64,000 nucleotides of DNA from Nisaea nitritireducens (GCF_014904795.1 NZ_JACZFS010000020.1:1-64000), one strand, 5' to 3'. Counted from the stretch's first letter, positions 19,168 through 28,626 are shown. The notes: generated from the letters alone by a model not told the origin. Numbers and translations: made by a program.

Positions 19168-20578
19168 TGCTGTTCACTCCCCGGGTTGCGCCCTTGGCGG
19201 CTTCCTGCCCGGCAATCCGGCCGAACACAGTGCCGATGGTCATGCCGAAACCGGCGAGATAGCCCTCGCCCAGGATACTTCCGGCCATGATTTCCCCCGC
19301 AGCCCAGACATTTTCAAGTTTCTGTCCTTCCATGGTCACCCGTGCGGTCTCGTCCACCTTCAGCCCGAGATAGGTGAAGGTGACACCGGGGCGCAGGGAA
19401 TAGCCGTAGAAAGGTGGCTCCGTGATCGGCCGGGCCCAGTTGGTCTTCTGCGGCTCGACACCTTCGGTCGCCAGACCGTCCAGCTCTGTCGGATGGAAGT
19501 CGCCTTCCCTGCAGGCCGCGTTGAAGGCGTCGACGGTCTCCCGCACCTTCGCGGCGGGAAGCCCCATCTGTTCCGCCAGCCCCTCCAGAGTGTCCGACTG
19601 CACCGCCGGGAAAACCGAGGGCATGAAAAGCGTGCTGCTCTTCGCATCGATGATCGAATAGGCAACCTGATCGGGCTGCGCGGCGACGAGACGGCCCCAG
19701 ATGGCATAGCGCTTCGGCCAGACATCCTCGCCCTCATCGTAGAACCGCTCGCCATCCTTGTTCACGACAACGGAGAACGGCACGCAATCGAGCCGGGTGA
19801 CGATACCGCCGTCGAATTTCGGTGCCCGTCCGTCGATAGCAACGGCATGGCACTGAGTCGGGTCGCCAACGCTGTCAGCGCCCTGATCCAGCATGTCCTT
19901 CAGAACGACACCACGATTGTAGGGCGTACCCCGGATCAGGAAATTCCGGGCCGCCGGGCCCCAGGCACGGGCCAGCCAGTCGATATCGCCCTGGAAACCA
20001 CCGGAAGCGAGCACGATGGCGCGGCCTTCCACTCGGCAGGGCGCGGCGCCCGCGATCTCCACCTCGACCGCCTGAAACTTCCCGCCCTCGATTTCGACGT
20101 GCTTCACCTGGGCCTCGTAGACCACTTCGACACCGAGATCGGCGGCCGTGTTGTAGTAGGCATTCACCAGCGCCTTGCCGCCGCCAAGAAAGAAGGCGTT
20201 GGTTCGCCCCAGTGACAGGGTGCCGGAAAGCGATGGCTGGAAGCGAACGCCATGCGCCTCCATCCAGGGCAGGCAGCTCTCCGAGGTACGGATCGCCAAC
20301 CGGGCCAGCCCCTCGTCCGTATTCCCCTTGGTCACCCGCAGCAGATCGTCGAAATACTCGTCTTCTGCATAAGTATCCGTCAGAACCGAAAGCGGCCCCT
20401 GGTGCATGCAGCGGAAATTCCGGGTATGGCGCGAATTGCCACCGCGATAAGTCTTCGGAGCGCCTTCGAGAATGATGACGCGGCAGCCAGCCTCAGCGGC
20501 CTCAATGGCCGCGCATAATGCCGCGTTTCCACCGCCGACAACGACGACATCCCATACAGTATCGGTGATTTCAGACAG
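19157..20578 (-). CDS. tcuA: FAD-dependent tricarballylate dehydrogenase-like flavoprotein, CTG start
   Basis: This 473 aa protein belongs to the fumarate reductase/succinate dehydrogenase flavoprotein family. The Rossmann FAD motif VVVVGGGNAALCAA is at residues about 9-22, the TcuA-type RGGNSRHTRNFRCMH segment is near 45-60, and the C-terminal flavin segment GSILGEGYLAGFG is near 440. The only plausible initiation codon upstream of the FAD motif is CTG at 20578, 7 nt after AAGGAG. An in-frame TGA lies 12 nt upstream of the CTG, with no ATG, GTG or TTG in between. Starting at the first ATG (20407) would delete the FAD motif. Known function: oxidation of tricarballylate to cis-aconitate. It is divergent from a ThDP enzyme gene across a TGTATACA operator. 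Confidence 0.85.
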   Translation of the reverse strand: MSEITDTVWDVVVVGGGNAALCAAIEAAEAGCRVIILEGAPKTYRGGNSRHTRNFRCMHQGPLSVLTDTYAEDEYFDDLLRVTKGNTDEGLARLAIRTSESCLPWMEAHGVRFQPSLSGTLSLGRTNAFFLGGGKALVNAYYNTAADLGVEVVYEAQVKHVEIEGGKFQAVEVEIAGAAPCRVEGRAIVLASGGFQGDIDWLARAWGPAARNFLIRGTPYNRGVVLKDMLDQGADSVGDPTQCHAVAIDGRAPKFDGGIVTRLDCVPFSVVVNKDGERFYDEGEDVWPKRYAIWGRLVAAQPDQVAYSIIDAKSSTLFMPSVFPAVQSDTLEGLAEQMGLPAAKVRETVDAFNAACREGDFHPTELDGLATEGVEPQKTNWARPITEPPFYGYSLRPGVTFTYLGLKVDETARVTMEGQKLENVWAAGEIMAGSILGEGYLAGFGMTIGTVFGRIAGQEAAKGATRGVNSNAA

Positions 20579-20647
20579 GGTTTCTCTCCTTCAGCGGGCC
20601 GTTCGGCTGGGGATAATGACGCCTCAGTCAGCGGCCTTCTTGACCAC

Positions 20648-20659
20648 ATTGTATACAAT
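20648..20659. promoter_or_regulatory. ATTGTATACAAT palindrome, probable GntR operator site 3
   Basis: A perfect 12-bp palindrome in the 185-bp gap between the divergent tcuA and ThDP enzyme genes. Its 8-bp core TGTATACA is the one found twice upstream of the GntR gene at 7137. This is the best-formed of the three sites and could control both divergent transcripts. Confidence 0.6.
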
Positions 20660-20763
20660 TGAATACTGTGCAGTCAATCGGTCGAGACGCGCGGATTTTG
20701 CTCCGGCGCGATACTTGGCGCACCATCATGGCCGAGACGGCTTGCCCCGGGGGAAACACGCAA

Positions 20764-22425
20764 ATGTCCGCAAAGAAAACATACCAGATTCTGGCTGAAG
20801 CCTTCCGTCAGGAAGAGGTGGATACCTGTTTCGCGCTGCTGGGCGATGCGAACATGAACTGGGCCACCCATTTCGCGGAACTGGGAGCGGATTTCGTCTA
20901 TGTCCGGCATGAGCATTGCGCGGTCGCGGCAGCCATGTCCTACGCAAGAGCGCTGGACAAGATCGGCGTTGCGACGGTCACCTGCGGCCCGGGCCTCACG
21001 CAGATCATGACCGCGCTGCCCGCCGCCGTGCGCGCGCATATCCCGCTCGTGGTCTTCGCCGGCGAGTCACCCCTTCGGAACAACTGGTACAATCAGGAAC
21101 TGGATCAGGCCCCCTTCGTCACCGCGTGCGGCGCCGCCTATCATTCCCTTCATCACCCGGACCGCATGCTGCGCCAGATCCGCGACGCCTTCGTGCAGGC
21201 TCGGGAAGAAATGCGCCCGGTGGTGCTCGGCGTCCCGTTCGATCTGCAGAACAGGGACTGGACCGGCGCGGATGAACTGCCCGCTCCCTCACGCGACGTC
21301 CTGCCAAAAATGCGTCCGATGCCGCCGCACCCCGACGATGTGGCGGAAGCGGCAACGCTGATCGCCGGTGCAAAAAAGACAATCGTCATGGCTGGTTTCG
21401 GCGCAGTCCGGTCAGCCGGTGCCGGTGAGGCCTGTCGTACCCTTGCCGAGAAGTGCGGCGGTCTGCTCGCGACCACCCTGCCGGCACGCGGGCTGTTCCA
21501 TGACGACCCGTTCAATCTCAGCATCGCGGGAGGCTTCTCCAGTCAGGTGACGCGGGAATGCTTCGCCGAAGCCGACCTGATCGTTGCCGTCGGAGCCAGC
21601 CTCGCACACCATAATGCCGATGGCGGCAAGCTCTATGGGCAGGCGCATGTCCTGCAGATCGACACCAACCCAGTCGCTCTCAGTCAGGGCCGGGTACCGG
21701 CGGACACGCATCTGCGCGGCGACGCCGCCCTATCCGTCAAGGCGTTGGCCGACGCGCTGGAGCCACGCGCGGAGGATGCCGATAGCTGGCGCAGCCCCGC
21801 ACTTGCAAAGCAGATCAAGGATACCCCGCCGGACAGCTCTGACTTCCAGGCAGAACAGGGCCTGCTCGATCCGCGCGACGTGGCCTCGGCATTGGACGAT
21901 GCCCTGCCGATCGACTGGGAAGCGGTGAACTCTTCCGGCCATTGTTCCTACTTCTTTGCCCAGATGCCGAAGCGGCCGGTCGAACGCTTCCACACCATCC
22001 GCGAGTTCGGCGCTATCGGGAACGGCATCTCCTTTGCCATCGGCGTCGCTGCGGCCAAGCCTGACGAAACGGTCGTCATGTTCGACGGAGACGGCAGCCT
22101 GCTGATGCATATCCAGGAACTGGAAACGATCCGGCGCCACGGCATGAAGGTGCTGATCTGCGTTTTGAATGACGGCGCCTACGGCTCTGAAATCCACAAG
22201 CTGCGTTCCGAGGGACTGTCCGATGCCGGTGCGGTTTTCGGCCGTCCCGACCTCGCGGGGATTGCCAGGGGCTTCGGCTTGGAGGGCGAAACCGTCACCG
22301 ATCTATCCCGACTGCCCGAGCTGGTTGCGAAATTCAATGGATCGGACCGCGGCGCTGTATGGGATTTTCATATCTCGGATCAGATTCTCTCACCCGTCAT
22401 GCAACGAGCGCACCCTCCCAGGTAG
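20764..22425 (+). CDS. Thiamine-diphosphate-binding enzyme (decarboxylase/synthase family)
   Basis: This 553 aa ThDP enzyme has a Pyr domain (about 1-170, catalytic glutamate in VRHEHCAVAAAMSYAR), a central domain (about 190-320) and a PP domain (about 370-545, with FDGDGSLLMH and the LNDGAYG end of the cofactor motif). The ATG at 20764 begins at the family start (SAKKTYQILAEAF); earlier in-frame starts at 20659 (TTG) and 20728 are less likely. It is divergent from tcuAB and shares the operator region with it. It is only distantly like the ThDP enzymes at 9802 and 62350. The substrate is unknown; a 2-oxoacid decarboxylase is the safest call. Confidence 0.8.
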   Translation: MSAKKTYQILAEAFRQEEVDTCFALLGDANMNWATHFAELGADFVYVRHEHCAVAAAMSYARALDKIGVATVTCGPGLTQIMTALPAAVRAHIPLVVFAGESPLRNNWYNQELDQAPFVTACGAAYHSLHHPDRMLRQIRDAFVQAREEMRPVVLGVPFDLQNRDWTGADELPAPSRDVLPKMRPMPPHPDDVAEAATLIAGAKKTIVMAGFGAVRSAGAGEACRTLAEKCGGLLATTLPARGLFHDDPFNLSIAGGFSSQVTRECFAEADLIVAVGASLAHHNADGGKLYGQAHVLQIDTNPVALSQGRVPADTHLRGDAALSVKALADALEPRAEDADSWRSPALAKQIKDTPPDSSDFQAEQGLLDPRDVASALDDALPIDWEAVNSSGHCSYFFAQMPKRPVERFHTIREFGAIGNGISFAIGVAAAKPDETVVMFDGDGSLLMHIQELETIRRHGMKVLICVLNDGAYGSEIHKLRSEGLSDAGAVFGRPDLAGIARGFGLEGETVTDLSRLPELVAKFNGSDRGAVWDFHISDQILSPVMQRAHPPR

Positions 22426-22668
22426 CAAGCGACGCCGCGCGCTTTCGCAAAATACATTGATTTTACAAAGAAATTCTTAATATCGCTGGCAAAGTGCTGA
22501 ATTCCTGCGGATTTCTGGCAACTTGGATTGCCTTCATCGCGAATTTCAGTTAAAATGCATTTACCTTAAAGGTAGTAAACCTTTAGAGGCAGTAAACTAC
22601 TGACTACCGTGTCCAGAAGGACACGAACATAGGCGCGTCACTGCACAGAGCCAGAATGGGGAAAAGTG

Positions 22669-23601
22669 ATGAGCAAGGGATCGTTGCACGATTCAGATTC
22701 CTGTTTGCGTGCTGAACTCTCGCACACTGAGTTGACTTCTGGCGACAGCCAGAGAGAGCGGCCTGTGGATTCTCGAGGAGAACCCAGGATTTCGACTGAC
22801 AATGAATTCGGCATCCTCACCAGAGCCCTGAAAGAATGGGTGGATGGGCCGTTCCAGATTGAAGAAAATCGTCTGCAGCCTTCTAACAAAACTCCTTCCT
22901 CGCAGGCGCTCAACACCATCGAGTTTGAAATTTTCAAGATCACCGAGATGGCCCGACGATGGATCGTCGAGAACGGCCTCTCGCCCTACAAGCTTGCGCT
23001 GACCACGGGAACATCTCCCAGCCAGGTCCACCGCATCATGGAGCCCGGCTGGACACCTTCGCTGAAACTTGCTCGACGCATTGCCTCTTCTTTGCCGAGC
23101 GATTGGGTGAACACGTTCGAGCTTGATTGCAATGCCTGCCTGCCCCGCCTGTTCCATCTGCATCAGCCGCCGGAAAATTCGTCCGACCCGGTCACCCGTC
23201 TGCTCAACATGGTCAACGGCTCCGATACGGATCAGATTCTGGACAATATTGTTGAAAACCAATGGAGCATCCGTCGCTACCAATACCTCTCGCGAACGGA
23301 AACAGCAGTCAGCACGGCGAATCACAACGGGTCCGGTTTCACCGAATCGGACTATACGCCGCCACCACCCCGCATTGCCTGGTCGGCCGATGCGGGAAGC
23401 CCAAAAAGCCCGAACCGCGCATTACTGCTGCATCGAATCCCGCTCAAGATCGCAGAGAAGCTCAATCTTTATACAATCCATATTGCCGAGTATTCCGGAC
23501 TGAACTGGGCAACCCAATTCTGGAGAATTGAGTCCAGCAAGGGTCTGACCAACCTCCGGCAAATGGATATCCTGAAAGCCTACCTGGCTGAGAAAGCCTA
23601 A
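22669..23601 (+). CDS. Unknown protein with helix-turn-helix-like segment
   Basis: I do not recognise the family of this 310 aa protein. The N-terminal third (about 1-80) is polar and probably disordered. A segment at about 90-150 (RWIVENGLSPYKLALTTG, then SPSQVHRIM) looks like a Cro/XRE-type helix-turn-helix followed by a second helical bundle. The C-terminus (about 245-310) has a similar arrangement (KLNLYTIHIAEYSGLNWATQ), so the protein may hold two related HTH-like units. The ATG at 22669 follows GGGGAAAA. Base composition is more A+T-rich than the flanks, and the gene is alone between two catabolic islands, so it may have arrived by transfer. It ends 11 bp from the convergent guaD. Confidence 0.6.
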   Translation: MSKGSLHDSDSCLRAELSHTELTSGDSQRERPVDSRGEPRISTDNEFGILTRALKEWVDGPFQIEENRLQPSNKTPSSQALNTIEFEIFKITEMARRWIVENGLSPYKLALTTGTSPSQVHRIMEPGWTPSLKLARRIASSLPSDWVNTFELDCNACLPRLFHLHQPPENSSDPVTRLLNMVNGSDTDQILDNIVENQWSIRRYQYLSRTETAVSTANHNGSGFTESDYTPPPPRIAWSADAGSPKSPNRALLLHRIPLKIAEKLNLYTIHIAEYSGLNWATQFWRIESSKGLTNLRQMDILKAYLAEKA

Positions 23602-23612
23602 GCCTTCGACCC

Positions 23613-24896
23613 TTACTTCGCCGGATGGCCGGCGATGTAGGTTTCTGCCACCGCCCGATCGTCTCCAAGGGTCTGCAGGACGAAAAGCTCTTCCTGCAGG
23701 CTGCCTACTGTTTCCATACGCAATGTCATGACATCCGTCGCCCGGCTGTTGAGCACCGTGATATCGGCATCCGTGCCAGGCTCCAGCGTGCCGATACGGT
23801 CTTCCAGCTGCAACGCCCGGGCATTGCCGAGGCTGGCCCAGTAGAAGCTGCGCAGCGGGTCGATATTCTGGCCGCGCAATTGCAGGGCCTTGTAGCCTTC
23901 GTCCAGCGTTCGCAGCATGGAGTAGTTGGTCCCGCCACCAACATCCGTGGCGATGGCCCGGCGGACACCCGCTTCCTTCAGCCCGGCCTCGTCATAGAGA
24001 CCGCTGCCGAGGAACATGTTCGAGGTCGGGCAATAGACTGCGACCGAGCCAGTCTCCGCCATCCGGTCCCGCTCCCGGTGGGTGAGGTGAATGGCGTGGC
24101 CAAACAGGCTGCGTTCGCCGAGTAAACCGTACTTCTCATAGACGTCGAAATAGTCCCGCGCCTCCGGGTAGAGTTCCCGGGTCAACTCGATCTCGGCCTT
24201 GTTCTCCGAGAGGTGGGTCTGCAGGTAACAGTCCGGGTTCTCGCGGACCAATGCTTCCGCCATCTCCATCTGCTCCGGCGTGGAGGTGATGGCGAAGCGC
24301 GGCGTGATGGCGTACTGCGCCCTGCCCCTGCCGTGCCATTTGCCGATCAAGGCGGTGGTATCGTCATAGGAAGATTGCGGCGTATCGCAGAGCGCGTCCG
24401 GCGCGTGACGATCCATCATCACCTTGCCGGCGATCATTGCCATACCCCGTTCTTCCGCAACCGTGAAGAAGGCTTCGGCGGACTGCGGATGTACGGTGCA
24501 ATAGACCGCAGCGGTTGTTGTGCCGTGCGCCGTCAGCGTATCGAGAAAATGTCCGGCGATGCGGCGGCAATGATCCGGATCGGAGAATTTGGTTTCTTCT
24601 GGAAAGGTATACTTCTCCAACCAGTCGAGCAGCTTCGCGCCCCAGGAAGCGATCACCTGCATCTGCGGGTAGTGGGCATGCGCGTCGATGAAGCCCGGCA
24701 CAATCAGGTGCGGACGATGATCGACGATCTCCGGCCCGTCCGCTACCAGCGTCGCGAAATCCGCACATTCGACGATCTTGCCGTCCCGGATGAGGATGCC
24801 TCCATCCTCGATATAGCGGAAGGACGCGGTATCGTCGTAGCTGGCCGGCTCATCCCGGAAACTGAGGACCCGGCCTCTCAGAATACGATCAGGCAT
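23613..24896 (-). CDS. guaD: Guanine deaminase
   Basis: This 427 aa amidohydrolase converts guanine to xanthine and ammonia. Zinc ligands are visible: the HxH pair in PGFIDAHAHYPQ (about 75), histidines in QTHLSENKAEI (about 235) and GHAIHL (about 275), and the aspartate in ATDVGGGTNYSM (about 325). The ATG at 24896 overlaps the puuD stop (TGATG); a longer upstream frame is only overlap with puuD. The product feeds the xanthine dehydrogenase encoded at 32087-35886. Confidence 0.95.
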   Translation of the reverse strand: MPDRILRGRVLSFRDEPASYDDTASFRYIEDGGILIRDGKIVECADFATLVADGPEIVDHRPHLIVPGFIDAHAHYPQMQVIASWGAKLLDWLEKYTFPEETKFSDPDHCRRIAGHFLDTLTAHGTTTAAVYCTVHPQSAEAFFTVAEERGMAMIAGKVMMDRHAPDALCDTPQSSYDDTTALIGKWHGRGRAQYAITPRFAITSTPEQMEMAEALVRENPDCYLQTHLSENKAEIELTRELYPEARDYFDVYEKYGLLGERSLFGHAIHLTHRERDRMAETGSVAVYCPTSNMFLGSGLYDEAGLKEAGVRRAIATDVGGGTNYSMLRTLDEGYKALQLRGQNIDPLRSFYWASLGNARALQLEDRIGTLEPGTDADITVLNSRATDVMTLRMETVGSLQEELFVLQTLGDDRAVAETYIAGHPAK

Positions 24897-26143
24897 CACT
24901 GCACCACCGGGCTGTCGCCCTCGAACCAGAGCACGATCTGCGCCCGCTCCGCAGGCTCCATGTAAGAGACATTGGCGGGCGGCATGGCGTGGCTGCGGCC
25001 TGCCTGCAGATAGATCTCCCGGGCATGAGTGGCGACCTGCGCCTCGGTCTCCAGCAGCACGCCTTTCGGCGCCAAGGCGATACCGTCCCAGGCAGGCTCG
25101 CTTGCATGACACATGGAGCAGCGGCCAAGCACGGCCTCATAGACCGTCTCGAAATGCGGCGAGGCGGCAAGCCGGGTTGCCTCCGGCGTCATCGCTTCGG
25201 CTGCCTCTTCTTCCGTCTGCTTTGGTCCGGCAGTGGAGAGCAGGACGATGGCGAGGAACAACACGACCGTCGCCACCCAGGTCCACCAGGGTCGGCCCTT
25301 GCGCGCATGCATGGAGTTGAAGAAATGCCGGATGGTGACGCCCATCAAGAAGACCAGGCTTGCAATGACCCAGTTGTACTCCGTCGCGAAAGCGAGCGGA
25401 TAATGGTTCGACAGCATCAGGAACAGGACCGGGAGGGTCAGGTAATTGTTGTGCGTCGAGCGCAGCTTGGCTATGGCGCCGTATTTCGCGTCCGGCACCC
25501 GGCCCGCCTTCAGGTCGGCGACGACGATCTTCTGGTTCGGGATGATCACCATGAAGACGTTGGCGGACATGATGGTTGCCGTGATCGCCCCCAGATGAAC
25601 GAAGGCGGCGCGGCCTGTGAAGATTTGCGTGAATCCCCAGGCCAGCGCCACCAGCGCGCAATAGAGCAGCACCATCAGCAGGGTCGGGCTCTTTGCCAGC
25701 GGTGAGCGGCAGACGAGCGTGTAGACAGTCCAGCCCAGCGCCAGCGAGGCGACGGAGGCCGCGATCGCCATCCAGGGTTCCGCATCCCAGACCGAGACGT
25801 CGATTAGGTACAGTTCGGCATGTCCGTAATAGACGATGCACATCAGCGCGAAGCCCGACACCCAGGTCCAGTAACTCTCCCACTTGAACCAGGTCAGATG
25901 CTCCGGCAGGGCAGCAGGGGCCACCAGATATTTCTGGATGTGATAGAAGCCGCCGCCATGCACCTGCCACTCCTCGCCATGGGCGCCTTCCGGTAGGCCA
26001 GCCGCCTTGCGCAGGCCAAGGTCGAGGGCGATGAAATAGAAGGACGAGCCGATCCAGGCGATGGCGGTGATGACATGCAGCCAGCGTGCCGCGAAAGCAG
26101 CCCAGTCCCAGATAATCGCCGAATTCGGCAGCAGCTCGAGCAT
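24896..26143 (-). CDS. puuD: Membrane-bound urate oxidase (urate hydroxylase) with cytochrome c domain
   Basis: This protein of about 415 aa has roughly eight transmembrane helices in the PuuD domain (residues about 10-300) and a C-terminal periplasmic c-type haem domain with the binding motif CSMCH near residue 345. It oxidises urate to 5-hydroxyisourate and passes electrons to the respiratory chain, instead of using oxygen directly like classic uricase. The ATG at 26143 has GGGGG 5 nt upstream; ATG 26155 and 26182 are alternatives. It is the first gene of the puuD-guaD operon and is divergent from a LysR gene. Confidence 0.93.
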   Translation of the reverse strand: MLELLPNSAIIWDWAAFAARWLHVITAIAWIGSSFYFIALDLGLRKAAGLPEGAHGEEWQVHGGGFYHIQKYLVAPAALPEHLTWFKWESYWTWVSGFALMCIVYYGHAELYLIDVSVWDAEPWMAIAASVASLALGWTVYTLVCRSPLAKSPTLLMVLLYCALVALAWGFTQIFTGRAAFVHLGAITATIMSANVFMVIIPNQKIVVADLKAGRVPDAKYGAIAKLRSTHNNYLTLPVLFLMLSNHYPLAFATEYNWVIASLVFLMGVTIRHFFNSMHARKGRPWWTWVATVVLFLAIVLLSTAGPKQTEEEAAEAMTPEATRLAASPHFETVYEAVLGRCSMCHASEPAWDGIALAPKGVLLETEAQVATHAREIYLQAGRSHAMPPANVSYMEPAERAQIVLWFEGDSPVVQ

Positions 26144-26253
26144 TGATACCCCCATCAGATCGGCACCTTCCCACTCTGGCAAATCCGCCGCCCTTTCAAA
26201 ACCTCTATATCTCCTGTTTACTTTATAGGAATTATTGAAAATCAGAGGCAGCC

Positions 26254-27195
26254 ATGCCCTATCTGGACAGCATCCGGGTCTTCGTCCGCACCGTCGAACT
26301 TGGCAGTATTACCGCGGGCGGGCGGGACCTCCGGCTGACCCCGGCGGTGGCAAGCAATCGTATACGGGATCTTGAAAACCGGCTCGGTATCCGACTGTTC
26401 AACCGGACCACGCGCAAGATCGCGCCGACCGAGGCCGGGCGGCTCTACTACGATCATGCGAAAGAAATCATCGAGGCGCTGGACCGGGCGGAAGCAGCCG
26501 TCGCGAACTATTCCCAGCATCCGCGCGGCGCGATCAAAGTGCTTTCGCCCCTCGGCCTCGCCCGCCGGGTAGTGGCGCCGCTGGTGCCGGAATTCAACGA
26601 TCTTTACCCGGACCTCGCCATCCAGCTCCGGCTGTCGGACCGCAAGGTGGATATCTTCGACGAGCGGGTCGATGTCGCCATCGTGCTCGGCACGCCGGAG
26701 GATTCCAGCCTGAAAGCCCGCAAGATAATGGACTGCCCGCGCGTGCTCTGTGCCGCCCCGGTCTATCTCGACCATTTCGGCACACCGCAGACACCTGAAG
26801 AGTTGACCGAGAACAATCACCGCTGCCTGCTGCTGCGTTTTCCGGGCACGCAGGAATATTTCTGGACGCTGGAGACTGTGACCGGCCTGACCCGGTTCAA
26901 CGTCCGCGGCCCCTACGATGCGGATGAAGGCGACGTGTTGACCGAATGGGCGCTGGCCGGACGCGGCATCGTCAACAAGCCTTATTTCGAAGTCGCAAGC
27001 CATATCCAGAGCGGCGCGCTCGTGCCGATCCTGACGGCAACACCGCCGCCTCCGTCTTCCCTGTCCTGCCTCTACCCCCACCGTCGCCTGCTCGACCCGA
27101 AGATCCGGCTGTTCGTCGATTTCATGACGAAGAAATGCAAGGCCCGGGTCGAGGGTATGATGAAAGACGTCAGCGCATTAAATCGGGGTCGATGA
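26254..27195 (+). CDS. LysR-family regulator, probable purine catabolism control
   Basis: This 313 aa protein has a LysR N-terminal winged HTH (about 1-60, LTPAVASNRIRDLENRLGIRLF) and an effector domain (about 90-290). It is divergent from puuD-guaD across about 110 bp that is A+T-rich, the usual place for a LysR target promoter. That makes urate, xanthine or a later intermediate a reasonable co-inducer, by inference. A ribosome binding site, GAGG, precedes the ATG. Confidence 0.88.
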   Translation: MPYLDSIRVFVRTVELGSITAGGRDLRLTPAVASNRIRDLENRLGIRLFNRTTRKIAPTEAGRLYYDHAKEIIEALDRAEAAVANYSQHPRGAIKVLSPLGLARRVVAPLVPEFNDLYPDLAIQLRLSDRKVDIFDERVDVAIVLGTPEDSSLKARKIMDCPRVLCAAPVYLDHFGTPQTPEELTENNHRCLLLRFPGTQEYFWTLETVTGLTRFNVRGPYDADEGDVLTEWALAGRGIVNKPYFEVASHIQSGALVPILTATPPPPSSLSCLYPHRRLLDPKIRLFVDFMTKKCKARVEGMMKDVSALNRGR

Positions 27196-27225
27196 TCCAC
27201 CACATCAAACAAAGGTTCATGTCCA

Positions 27226-27693
27226 ATGCCCGCAGCCCCAGTTTCCATCCGCCCCCTGCAGCACGATGATCGCGCGGTTTGGCAAGATCTATGGGCGCAA
27301 TACAATGCCTTCTATGGGCGCGAAGGCGATACAGCGCTGGATGGTGAGATTGTCGCCACCACCTGGAAGCGCCTGATGTCCGATGAGGAACCGGTATATG
27401 GACTGGTCGCAGATCTCGGCGGCGCGTTGCTGGGGCTGACCCATTTCGTCTTCCATCGGAACCTGATCCATATTGCGGATACCTGCTACATGCAGGATCT
27501 GTTCACGGTGGAAGCCGCGCGCGGTCACGGTGTTGGGCGAAAGCTCATCGACGGTGTCGCCGATTCCTGCCGGGCGCGCGGCGTCAAAGACATCTACTGG
27601 CACACCCAATCAGAAAACCAGACCGCGCGAGGCCTCTACGACCGTCTCGCACGGAACACCGATTTCCTCGTGTACCGGACCAACGTGGCCTGA
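27226..27693 (+). CDS. GNAT-family N-acetyltransferase
   Basis: This 155 aa protein has the GCN5-related acetyltransferase fold. The acetyl-CoA pyrophosphate loop is in ARGHGVGRKLIDGV (about residues 95-108), preceded by the beta-4 strand DLFTVEAA and followed by the ENQTARGLYDRL helix. It is 30 bp after the LysR gene and may be co-transcribed, but nothing ties it to purine metabolism. The acceptor substrate is unknown. Confidence 0.85.
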   Translation: MPAAPVSIRPLQHDDRAVWQDLWAQYNAFYGREGDTALDGEIVATTWKRLMSDEEPVYGLVADLGGALLGLTHFVFHRNLIHIADTCYMQDLFTVEAARGHGVGRKLIDGVADSCRARGVKDIYWHTQSENQTARGLYDRLARNTDFLVYRTNVA

Positions 27694-27702
27694 GCTGATC
27701 GA

Positions 27703-28626
27703 CTAGGTCGACGGCTTGAACGGTTTCCCCAGACAGGCCGGCGCCTGCGCGCCGACGGATTTCCGCAGTGAGATCAATGCCAGCACGACGATGGTGGCTA
27801 GATACGGCATCGCCGCCAGGAATTCCGGCGGGACATATTCGAAACCTGCCGCCTTGGCATGCAGCTCCAGCGTCATGACAACGCCGAACAGGTAAGCGCC
27901 TGCCAGCAGCCGCATCGGTTTCCAGGCAGCAAACACGACCAGCGCCAGCGCAATCCAGCCGCGCCCGGCTGTCAGCCGTTCCGCCCACATCGGGGTAAGG
28001 AACAGCGAGTAGTAGCAGCCGCCGATGCCAGCCATGGCGCCACCGAAGGCGACGGCCATGTAGCGCACGCCGATCACCGAATAGCCGATGGAATGGGCGG
28101 ATGCGTCGTTTTCGCCGACTGCGCGCAGGATCAGGCCTGCCCGGGTCCGGCGCAGGAACCAGGCGACGACGAGGGTCATGGCGAAGGAGAAATAAACCAC
28201 CGGATCGTAGCCGAAGAGGATGCGCAGATGCTCATGCTCTGCCAGCGCTGGCGGGAAGAGCGGGCCGAGCACCGTCACCGTCTGGCCGACGAACCCGGCA
28301 CCGATCAACGAGGACAGGCCGACACCGAAGATAGTGAGTGCGAGGCCGGTCGCGACCTGGTTCGCGGTCAGCGTCAGGGTGAGAAAGCCGAAGATCATCG
28401 AGGCACCGGCGCCCGCCAGCCCTGCCGCGACGATGCCGATGAAGGTGGCGCCGGTCATGGTGGTGACGGCGAAACCGGTGACGGCGCCGACCAGCATCAT
28501 GCCCTCGACCCCGAGATTGAGCACGCCCGCCTTCTCCACCACCAGCTCGCCCAAACCGGCCAGCAGGATCGGCGTCGCCGCGCCAACGACGGTGACGAGG
28601 ATCGCTATCAGGATGGCTTCGTTCAT
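27703..28626 (-). CDS. Nucleoside/purine-type ABC transporter permease (YufQ/NupQ-like)
   Basis: This 307 aa protein has eight or more membrane segments and the BPD_transp_2 pattern of the nucleoside (BMP) uptake family, including LVVEKAGVLNLGVEGMMLVG and ILRAVGENDASAHSIG. It pairs with the permease upstream. The ATG at 28626 overlaps that gene's stop by 4 bp (ATGA). It is the last gene of the uraH-xdhABC-transporter operon, so the likely cargo is a purine base or nucleoside. Confidence 0.88.
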   Translation of the reverse strand: MNEAILIAILVTVVGAATPILLAGLGELVVEKAGVLNLGVEGMMLVGAVTGFAVTTMTGATFIGIVAAGLAGAGASMIFGFLTLTLTANQVATGLALTIFGVGLSSLIGAGFVGQTVTVLGPLFPPALAEHEHLRILFGYDPVVYFSFAMTLVVAWFLRRTRAGLILRAVGENDASAHSIGYSVIGVRYMAVAFGGAMAGIGGCYYSLFLTPMWAERLTAGRGWIALALVVFAAWKPMRLLAGAYLFGVVMTLELHAKAAGFEYVPPEFLAAMPYLATIVVLALISLRKSVGAQAPACLGKPFKPST

